Positions 56,205 to 64,000 of a stretch of 64,000 nt of DNA are shown here, piece by piece (within the stretch, counting starts at the first letter, position 1; the number at the start of each line of letters is the position of its first letter). Source of the stretch: Bolinopsis microptera (Eukaryota > Ctenophora > Tentaculata > Lobata > Bolinopsidae); NCBI RefSeq assembly GCF_026151205.1, contig NC_087081.1:4111746-4175745 (forward strand). Direction: 5' to 3'. Under the pieces are notes generated by a model. It did no database searches, was not told the DNA's origin, and was given only the letters and a program-made list of their open reading frames with translations. The position numbers and the translations under genes were made by a program.

Positions 56205-56890
56205 ATAATCATTTTGGATGCGTGGACCCTAGGGTAGACTTAATGTCAAAATTTAGATTAGAGCATTCGAAATCTTTGTTTGTCCAATCAAGATCAGCAT
56301 GGTTATGCTGGTTGACGAGCAGTGATTGCTTCATCCTAGACTTCAGGCAGGCCACACTTAGACAGTAGTCACGTATACCAAGCTTAGGCACAATTACGTT
56401 ACAAATACGAGTCGTGCTGCTATTGAAGTTGTCAGGGGGGTCTGCTTGGCTTAGTATAAGGGTGGGTTTCCTACTTGAGCAGGTGAAATTTTCATGGAGG
56501 GAAATCGGAGCACGGAATTTCATGATTTTTTAGAGCTCAAGGAAACAATGGTAAGTGTACAGGTTTTGGACGGCAAGTATTCCGTGTTCCTTGAACAAAG
56601 GTTTCGTGTGCTCTTTCAAGAAACATTTTTTGTTCAGATTTTGGTTGCCAAACGATCGAGCACGAGCACAGGTCTTAAATTTATCTAGGTATGCCTCCCT
56701 GTCGCCAAACAGTACCCTGAGACAATATTTTTGTGCTTTGAATACAGAACTTATACGAGTTTTGGCTGCCCCAGTATTAAGATACTCATTACTTTCATAT
56801 ACTGATCAGTGTTCGAGAGACATGAATTGCTTCATGGTGGCTTCTTATCACGGCCACAGACCTTCCCGTACCGGATATAGTGGTTGAGAT
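56205..56890 (-). pseudogene. CR1-like RT C-terminal fragment (minus strand)
   Basis: The reverse strand reads AQKYCLRVLFGDREAYLDKF, KTCARARSFGNQNL, LKEHTKPLF, ILAVQNLYTYHCFLEL, a stop, then KFRAPISLHENFTCSSRKPT and CNVIVPKLGIRDYCLSVACL. This is the same lineage as 49575-50316 (AYLDKFMTCARTRPISEQKL, NLYAYHCCNELFKV). One in-frame stop is visible. Confidence 0.82.
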
Positions 56891-57340
56891 GAGTCCGTTC
56901 AGCCCTCTTCTTCTTCAGGTCAGTGGCCAGATGCTTCCTCGTTGCTCGTTCTTCGCTTGATCTATCTGGACAGATCCATAAATCTTTGTGGGTCTCAACT
57001 AGCCTCAGTCTCCCTATTTTCATCAGAATCTGATGAACTGCTGTTGAGCTTGGGACGGTGATCTTGACTGGTACTTCACAACAACTACAGACTGTTAATT
57101 TTTGATCAGAAAGAACAATGTCATGGGGGTTTGTTATTAGCCCTAAACTTGAACCTTTCATCACAACTTTCAAACAGATCTCTGATAGAGTTGGGTATAT
57201 TGATTTTTGTTTTCCTCTCACTCTCTCAAGGGTGGTGGTAATAAGAATTTCAGAATCGTCAACAGTTATGGTCTCACATCTCTTCATGCTCAACAAAACC
57301 CTTTCAAACTGTCTCAGTTCTATAGAGATTTACAATGTAT
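56832..57340 (-). pseudogene. ORF1-like protein fragment of a non-LTR element
   Basis: 154 codons on the minus strand, ending in HQILMKIGRLRLVETHKDLW, ICPDRSSEERATRKHLATDL, then KKKRAERTHLNHYIRYGKVC. The ICPDR-x-x-EER and YIRxGKV pattern is one I recall from the ORF1-type proteins that precede RT in non-LTR elements of invertebrates. It is followed on the same strand by the RT tail at 56890-56205, so an internal deletion probably joined the two ends of one element. Confidence 0.65.
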
Positions 57341-59050
57341 CCTCTACTCCATCAAAATGGGAAATGTTCCACTGTGGAGATTTCAACCCTAAGCTGGGTA
57401 AACGAACTAGGGTTGATGAACAACTAGGTCTAGAAGGTTTGATAGGTAGACTTATCCAGATGACCCAAATGAGAAAATGAATTTACTTTTTAGTGACATA
57501 CGTGCGTGTGATGAAGAAACTATACCACTGAAAGGGAAAATTTCTCCAGTGATCTAACAGTAGCTTCATTACTTGCTAAAAAGTGTGATCAGGCTCTGAA
57601 GATCAAATCAGCCCCAAGTGGTAGCGATGTTAGTGAGGATAGGAGAGAAGTTATAAAGATTCAGAGTAGCATTTCTAAGAGACAAATAAATAACATGAAG
57701 GCTGACGCTTTAGCAGAAGAAATAAATAACACTGACAATGCTAGAAAGATGTTTGAAGCTTCAAGATATTTAGCTGGAATAAAAAAGTCGGGTAACATAG
57801 TGGTCAATGACATCAACAACAACCCTATTGGTACTGACTTAGGGAAAGCAAACACAGCGATAGCTTTCTTCGAGAAACAACTAACAGAAGGAGTTGAAGC
57901 TGGCCTGTAACCTTTTACCTGCGAACCACTTGATAACCCCATTACACAGTTTTGTGACTCCTGAAGAGAAGCCCGGTAAACCTGAAGGTCCCGGCCGCAC
58001 AAGCCTTAGACCACTTACACTGTTAAACGGATCGAGGAAGATGCTCACTCAGAATAAAACAAATATTCAGAATAAAACAAATATTATATTCAAATCTCTT
58101 TATTCAACAATATTAAATCATTATAGAACCTAATTTGTGGCTTGATCGTTATGTTAGGGCTATTCTGTTAGCTGATGCTGACAGGCACTGCATGGGGCAG
58201 AGACTTAGGACCATTACGCTGGAGGCTTACAATGACCCTTTTTGAACCCCATGGCAGTGCTAGTTTTATTATGGTACAAATTGTCAAATTGCCTTAAAAG
58301 TTAAAACGGGTTGAGAGTAGAATTGAAAACTACACCATGCCATGGCAGAGTGCTCACAAGAGAGGTAGGAGCTGTTCTGACATTGTGTGGGCTCAGAGAA
58401 TGCTCATATCTGTTGTGATGAGGAAGAAATGGACATTCAGCAAAATGGGTATTGATATGAGTAGAGCTTTTGATACCGTGAAAAGGGACACTATCATCAA
58501 TGTTTTGAAAGATGCTGGTTGTTCGGAGGACGACATTCGCTTAGTTCAATACCTTCTATCGAATATTTTCCTCAAGAGTCCGTATTAACGCCTCACTGTC
58601 GGAAGAGTTTGTAAGTTTACTCGGAGCTTTTCAAGGTGGCAGTTTGAAGAACGATTGTGACTTTACTGACGAGGACATCGAGAAACTGATAACTTTCCTT
58701 CCTGCAGTGAAGGAGGTTCTCAAAGACTGGAACCTCCAAGTAAATGAAAGTAAAACTGAATTCAGTACCTTCTACCTGGCGAACAAAATCCGATAAAGAC
58801 ACGAACGGTCATCCATTAGCTAATAACGAACCATGGCGAAGTAATAAGTCACTAGGTTCCTTACTGTGTACTGAGCGGACATTCAAAGAAGGACAATCCT
58901 AGCTGAGGTTGCTTTTAAGAAGTTTGAAAAAGTATGGTTGTCCGGTAAGAAAATTTCCTTTGAGAGAAAGCTGAGGTTATATAATATATGATGCTCAAGT
59001 TGTATCTGTATTGATTGATGATTTATAACTCAAACATGGTTGGAGTCCTA
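57300..59050 (+). pseudogene. Non-LTR endonuclease-RT relic (separate lineage)
   Basis: FYRDLQCILYSIK leads, after a frameshift, into CGDFNPKLGKRTRVDEQLGL, the AP-endonuclease GDFN motif. Then ISKRQINNMKADALAEEINN and MFEASRYLAGIKK (EN-RT linker), RPLTLLNGSRKML (RT entry), and after the 58049-58284 insertion WAQRMLISVVMRKKWTFSKM, GIDMSRAFDTVKRDTI (motif A). Then VSLLGAFQGGSLKNDCDFTD (motif B joined by a deletion to a YADD-like DCDF) and NLQVNESKTEF, NEPWRSNKSLGSLL. The relic shows many stops and deletions. It differs from the CR1-like copies. Confidence 0.85.
58049..58284 (-). mobile_element. 5'-truncated CR1-like insertion (3' UTR only)
   Basis: Reverse complement of 50553-50786, including two copies of the 18-nt tail unit (tcagaataaaacaaatat). 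It splits the RT of the surrounding plus-strand relic between RKML and the following LKRVESRIENY. This is a dead-on-arrival copy carrying only the 3' UTR. Confidence 0.88.
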
Positions 59051-59815
59051 AGTAAGCAACCATGGAGAAAATAGACACACTTCATCGTAAACAGTAAACA
59101 CCTTTAAACATCAAATGGCCTGTTAAGGTATGATAAGCAACAAAGCATTGTACTAAAGGTGCAAAGTTGAAAAGTTATCCAAGCGTATCGATTAATTATC
59201 ACCTTAGTGGGTCAATACGTGGGTCAATACGTCAAAAAAGCTGACTTCGGTACGCGTACCACCACAATTTCAGTCGGTACGCGCAAATACGGCAAAATAC
59301 GCGCACCCGTACCCAGTGCAGATACGGTTACTTCGAGCGATGTCTATTTGGCACGTGAGGGTCTATAAAGGGGTAGAAGTTGGGTGTTAAAACAGCGCAT
59401 TCTACAGGAATACATAAAAACTATCATGGTACAAAAGGAGTTTACTTGTTTTAGAGATACCGAAACGAAACGGGAGGAAGGGAAAATGGACAGTAAAAGC
59501 GTAGCCAATGTAACTATTCAAAAGATAACAGAGTAAAACGGGGTCACGTTTATGATTTTTTTTTATTAAATACTTTTCAAATTTTACAGAGTACAGCAAT
59601 AGATGAATATAAAATAGGATCGTTCAAAATATCGCCCCCATCTGTAGGGACTACGGGTGGAAGATGAATAATTGATATTCCAACAGCATCTTGTTCCCTG
59701 CATTGTGCTGATTCCGGGAAGCATTTTGTTTACGCTCTCATCATTCTGTAGGATGAGATATCGTTCATTTAAAATTGGGTAATTATAGGCCTGTCAAGGA
59801 TTTCAGCCTAATTAA
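59051..59815. other. Non-coding
   Basis: 59215-59300 has repeated gtacgcg / acgcgcaaatacggcaaaat strings of high CpG content. No gene supported. Confidence 0.35.
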
Positions 59816-59990
59816 GAGCTGATCAATTGCAGCTAGTTGTGCCATATAAGGGATAACTGAGGTCACGTGACATTCAGTCCTATCACGTGACCGCTAATCC
59901 TATCACGTGACCTTGATTCGTAAAGCCTTGGGCACGTGATCACATTCGTAACGTGTCGTATGCCGACTAGGAGATTTTGTGACGTCACCA
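59816..59990. promoter_or_regulatory. Cluster of four E-boxes and a CRE-like site
   Basis: CACGTG at 59864, 59884, 59904 and 59933 (the first three exactly 20 bp apart) and tgacgtca at 59980-59987. The same motif combination marks the repeated module at 44158. It lies 3' of the minus-strand ORF at 60215-60949, so its target is unclear. Confidence 0.45.
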
Positions 59991-60214
59991 GAGCTGAAGC
60001 TACTTTATCAGGCCGTATATGGAATACTATCGTGTATCGGGTGTAATTGGACCCAATTAGAGCAGCTGAGCGCTCAATTATAGCAGCATCTGGTACCACC
60101 TTCTGAAACCCAGCAGACAGCTGGCCCAGAGAATCGAAATTAGAAGGATTTTTTATTGATGGAAATCGAAGCGGAAACCTTGTAACCCTATGTTTTCGAT
60201 GACGCCGAACAAGA

Positions 60215-60949
60215 TTAAACAGGTTGTAATTGTCCTACTCTCGTGTAAATTGTTCTAAAACGTGATTGAAATTGTAATGATGCTATCAATTGTAATACAG
60301 TTTTTACATTAAGCTCAGCGGCGTAACGGCTGGCGTCCAGTTGGGAATCGTCTGAGGACATGGAGGTAGAGAGGAAAGTAGTAGAAGTGGAGGACTCTGC
60401 TAAGGAGTATCGTTTGAGGGACTCCTCTCTTGCTAGCTTCTTTTCCAGGCTCTTCTGAAGGTTGAGGTCGGGCGTAGAGCTGATTGTCTTCTTCCAGTGG
60501 TTCTGAAGGAAGTCGCGGTCTTCATCGGTAATCAGCTTAGAGGACTGAAGGGATTTAACTGTAATGTCGAAAAGCTCCTCTAGGGAATTCAGGAACGCCA
60601 CTTCTTTCATCTTGAAGAACTGCTTTTGTCGTCTGACTGCTGGAGTTTTAGTGAGGTCTTGGTGAGAGGTTCGTAGAGCTTTGATATCCTTAATGATGTT
60701 AGAGGAGTGCTTGAGGATATCGCCATACCCAGCATATTCCCATAGTTCAATAAGCTCGTCTTTCACCTGGGCACAAGCTGCGGCTAAGGTTGACGATCCA
60801 TCACCTGCAGTCTTCTCAAGCTCAAAAAACAGCCTTCGTATAACAGTTCCATTGGTTGGAAGTTTTGAGAAGGGTAGTTTCTCCAGGAGAGTACCAACCC
60901 AAGGGACTTCTCTGCGGGGTTGCTTTCGTTTTCCAAGGATAGTAGACAT
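60215..60949 (-). CDS. N-terminal-type protein of the LYFDG family (candidate)
   Basis: An intact 244-codon ORF; the ATG at 60949 has the good context caacaacATGt. Segments: KRKQPRREVPWVGTLLEKLP, FSKLPTNGTVIRRLFFELEK, ELIELWEYAGYGDILKHSSN, FFKMKEVAFLNSLEELFDIT, LITDEDRDFLQNHWKKTISS and LQKSLEKKLAREESLKR, then a Ser/Thr-rich stretch. An early basic segment, a helical ELxxLWExAG region, a FLxxLxxLFDI motif, an EDRxFL motif and a Lys/Glu-rich helix are what I recall at the N-terminus of the family represented at 44777-47155. A splice donor (aat|gtaaaa at about 60302) would end the exon after AAELN, and later residues look unlike the family. No following exons of the family were found downstream on this strand. 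Confidence 0.55.
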   Translation of the reverse strand: MSTILGKRKQPRREVPWVGTLLEKLPFSKLPTNGTVIRRLFFELEKTAGDGSSTLAAACAQVKDELIELWEYAGYGDILKHSSNIIKDIKALRTSHQDLTKTPAVRRQKQFFKMKEVAFLNSLEELFDITVKSLQSSKLITDEDRDFLQNHWKKTISSTPDLNLQKSLEKKLAREESLKRYSLAESSTSTTFLSTSMSSDDSQLDASRYAAELNVKTVLQLIASLQFQSRFRTIYTRVGQLQPV

Positions 60950-60988
60950 GTTGTTGGCTGTAGTATAGTCCTTGAAACATGGTCTTCC

Positions 60989-60996
60989 TTTTTATA
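60989..60996 (-). promoter_or_regulatory. Candidate TATA box for the 60.9-kb ORF
   Basis: The minus strand reads atcatataaaaaggaag; tataaaaa is 40-47 bp upstream of the ATG at 60949, which would put transcription start about 15-20 nt before the ATG. Motif only. Confidence 0.4.
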
Positions 60997-61076
60997 TGAT
61001 CCGGAGCCATAAACCAGTGTCAACTAAGCATATTTGGCATTTTAATCGTAATCATTTATTTCATTGAGCAATCAAT

Positions 61077-61960
61077 GTAAGAACCTCCGATGGTTCAGCA
61101 TATCGGTGTGTATTCAGCATACCAGTATGTGTTCAGTTACCTGTGTGTAATGCCTCTTGGATATTAATTCTTAGATTATCGGAGTTAATTGACTTCAGCC
61201 AACGATAATTGGTGAACCCACGTCAAAGGAAGGACCAAGATAAAAGTGACAACCAAGATAGCGTTTTGGAGCAATCACAAAGCTGAAGTGAGCGCAGTCA
61301 ATCATAACTAATCAAGCTAAGTTAAGATAGCGCTCTAAGGAACCCCTCACGGTCGTTAAACGGAGTTAGTCAATCGAGAAGTAATCAAGATAACACAATT
61401 CTCATTAACGACCTCCTAACGAGGAGGATATAAATATACGGCACAATACTTAGTTGGGGCTCTCTCTCTCTCTCCAGTCCTCACCAACCTGGGTTCTCTC
61501 CACAACGGACTCTCTTACGACAGGATGGAATACTACTCTTGGAGGAGCACTGACGACATATCATCGTGAACAGCGGAGATCATCACATATCTAGAGTCCA
61601 ACCCATCGGAACTCCTTTCCTGTAACTAACTCCTTTCCTATACTGAGGTGAGTACTCCTAGGACGGGCTAATAGGTTACGTGTTAAATATTCTATTGAAG
61701 ACTATTGTATGTTTACTTCTAATTACCTTGATGTCGGAAGTTCTATTCCGGCCCCCTTAAATAGGCGTATGTTACTAGTCTCTAAACTGAAGTATGTGAC
61801 TATTGAGTCACCAGCCAGGAAATATCCTGAGCTATAATTGTGATTGAAATTACTAAGTTCCTTCCCGCCACTTGCGGGAATAATGCTCCCGAGTATCCGT
61901 GGTTGGGTACCACTATATTAGTGGGACGTTACGAACTCGGGACCCTGGTGGACCTGAAGG
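61077..61960 (+). other. Promoter- or LTR-like segment
   Basis: A TATA-like gatataaatata at about 61428-61440 is followed by a (CT)-rich tract (61458-61475), and tggtggacctgaaggagga near 61945 could be read as a primer-binding site. If so, 61077-61944 might be an LTR. No gag-pol follows and no second LTR lies in the window, so this is only a hypothesis. Confidence 0.2.
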
Positions 61961-63325
61961 AGGACATGATGTAGGTAAGTCGAACTCGTTACTCCGGCTA
62001 GCCAGGCATAATCATGTTTCAAGAGTTGTAGGAGCGCTCTTGTGGAGCCTAAAATAAGCACTCCACCCTAGGTTTATCTAAGTACAGTTTGGTCCACCAT
62101 TGTAGATTACGGTAGTCTTCCACCTGACCGCCGGGTCTTACAAATTGTAGCCAGTATCCGGGACCCAACTGCGGGTCCCCGGGCAGTATTGTACCCTGTG
62201 TGGAAGCAGGAAATGAACGAGTAATACTATTAATAACACGCTCTAATTGAGGCCTGATATGTTCACTCACAGTACTTCAATTGAAATACGAGCCTACATA
62301 TTATACGTAACACGTCCTTATCAGTACAAACACGAGTATATAGCTCGCATAAGTAAAAGCGTACGTGATCTAAAAGATTTGTTAACAAACTTCTCCCGCA
62401 TATTATACTGGAGTGACGCTGACGTGGATCTAGACGAGAAACACAGTACGAGTGAGGACGGAAACAACGACTCCAGAGGACACTTCTTGGAAACACTACA
62501 CACTATGGAATCCACGGCCCGGATGAAAATCTAGGAAAAACAGGTCCGTGTATTCAACATTATTGGCTATCCACAGTAATATCGATCCCCGTTTATGGAT
62601 CATTAACTCAGGGTCTAGCCACCCCCTTCTTTTATATCGGGTAATCTTTCGTAAAATATTGACATTGTACCAAGAAGTTTCAAATACACTGAGATACTGT
62701 AGTGTAGGCACTTTGCCACAGCAATTTTTAAATCTAAAAACGGGAGTGTTAAGTTACAAGTTTGATCGTTAATCGCCAGTCACAGCGAGATGACGATAGT
62801 GAGGTTTAAGAGTTAATATTTGACCACCCTTCGGAGAAGGGAGGCGATGCGTCCAGTATATTATTAACTAGGATCACTTCACATTCACCGTAGCGTTACC
62901 TTGGTTACCTTCATAATCACTATCACCCAACCAAAATCCACATTCATTGACTGTAACCGGGGTAACGAAAAATTGTGTTTAAGGAAATTAAACAGAGCCC
63001 GGACATTAAACTGGTGTCATGCCAAACCTTGATAAAGTTCGCGTGACCGTTCAGCGCTCTGCGCTACGAGCTATATCATGATTAACAAATTCCACTCCAT
63101 CACCGTTTATGTGTGGAGACCGAAAATTGGCATCACGTGACACTGGTTAATTGATGGGATCTAAACACTTCGTCACTCACGGGTCATACCAAGGGGTGCT
63201 AACCCTAATGGTTGTCTAACTAACGTGTCATGATTATTTTTTACATGCGAAAAAAAGAATTGTGCGGAATATCATTTAGTGTTATTAGGCACGTTCTAAG
63301 TGTTGGGAACACTGTGAAAAGTTAC
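61961..63325. other. Region with unrecognised short ORFs
   Basis: The minus-strand ORF 62049-62270 (contains LGPGYWLQFVRPGGQVEDYR) and plus-strand ORF 62247-62534 (contains RISKSVRDLKDLLTNFSRIL) look protein-like but match no family I recognise, and they overlap at their starts. The rest is non-coding. Confidence 0.25.
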
Positions 63326-63725
63326 GAGTGGTAACTTGTTAAATGAGCCAATAGTGACTCATCATGGTCGAGCAGTGACTCGTTGAAATGAGCCAATAGT
63401 GACTCATCATGGTCGAGCAGTGACTCGTTGAAATTTACAATAGTGACTCATCATGGTCGAGCAGTGACTCGTTGAAATTTACAATAGTGACTCATCATGG
63501 TCGAGCAGTGACTCGTTGAAATGAGCCAATAGTGACTCATCATGGTCGAGCAGTGACTCGTTGAAATTTACAATAGTGACTCATCACGGTCGAGCAGTGC
63601 CTCGTTAAAAAAGAGCCAACAGTGACTCATCACGGTCGAGCAATAGCTCGTTGAAAGGAGTCAATAATGAACCATCACGGTCGAGTGGTGGCTCGTTAAT
63701 ATAAGCCAGCAGTGGCCGGCAAATG
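63326..63725 (+). repeat. 44/45-bp minisatellite
   Basis: About eight to nine units built on atagtgactcatcatggtcg, agcagtgactcgttgaaa, then tgagcca or tttaca; starts at 63351, 63396, 63440, 63484, 63529 and 63573, diverging to the right. Two unit types (gagcc and ttac) alternate, suggesting higher-order structure. Confidence 0.92.
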
Positions 63726-64000
63726 GTTCATAACATAGCTTAAAACACCTTCCGATAAGAGTAGCAGTGTTCCTCCGGCAGATTAAAGTTCACGTGAAAT
63801 GTTATGTTGTGTTGTTTGTGTAGTAAAGTGGAACTCGTAACCACCCCGTCTAGAAACCGGGGCCACCGGGGCCAATTACCGCGGTTTTCGAGGTAGAAAA
63901 TTCAAAATTTACAATATTGACTTTCCTTCCCCCCTATTTCTTCACATATATCATTTTATTCCTGTACTCCTTCTGGATCCACACTTTCAGTGAACTGCCA
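63726..64000. other. Window end, no feature
   Basis: Contains accggggccaccggggccaat (short direct repeat near 63855) and no gene. Confidence 0.4.

Overview
The window is eukaryotic, AT-rich and repeat-dense. There is no operon-like gene packing. It contains non-LTR reverse transcriptases of several lineages, a Ty3/gypsy retrotransposon, DNA transposons and MITEs with TA or 8-bp target duplications, long microsatellites, and one gene with five short GT-AG introns. This fits an invertebrate metazoan, with a sponge or cnidarian as plausible guesses; the species cannot be fixed from the sequence. No rRNA, tRNA, CRISPR array or recognisable conserved housekeeping gene was found.

Layout. 1-9.2 kb: a 12-bp minisatellite, a split foldback element, a minus-strand non-LTR reverse transcriptase (RT) interrupted by a 278-bp tandem repeat, the best preserved non-LTR RT ORF (5.4-7.3 kb), and a 35-bp minisatellite whose every unit carries an RFX X-box-like site. 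9.96-15.14 kb: a nearly complete Mag-like Ty3/gypsy element with 115-bp LTRs and a 5-bp target duplication. It is damaged by a frameshift, a nonsense codon and an altered RT motif. 15.3-23.5 kb: TA-flanked transposons, a foldback element, a 389-nt uninterrupted TG tract, another RT relic and a pogo/Tigger-like relic. 23.8-25.7 kb: a 1.87-kb palindrome containing a second, essentially perfect 425-bp palindrome. 26-31.7 kb: an RT relic, pieces of a large palindromic repeat family, and an 843-bp tandem duplication. 36.3-44.9 kb: two copies of a 3.7-3.9 kb segment, each with a palindromic element, a poly-G tract, an E-box/CRE-like cluster and one exon of a protein-coding gene.

The most informative locus is 44.8-47.2 kb. 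Six exons in consistent phase encode about 282 residues of what I recognise, from memory, as an uncharacterised multi-copy animal family with an LYFDG motif. The downstream flank (47.43-48.47 kb) is an inverted copy of the upstream flank (43.0-44.66 kb), so the gene sits between long inverted repeats and may be the core of a large composite mobile element. A mariner-type non-autonomous element lies in its first visible intron. An intact minus-strand ORF at 60.2-60.9 kb resembles the N-terminal region of the same family, suggesting a second locus.

48.7-59.1 kb holds more CR1-like and other RT remnants (some nested), plus a 1.3-kb array of a short CTCAAC-N2/3-GGTGGAG motif that no standard feature explains. 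61-64 kb holds a promoter- or LTR-like segment and a 44/45-bp minisatellite. Nearly all coding potential is transposon-derived. The intron-containing gene and its N-terminal relative are the main candidates for something beyond ordinary repeat debris.
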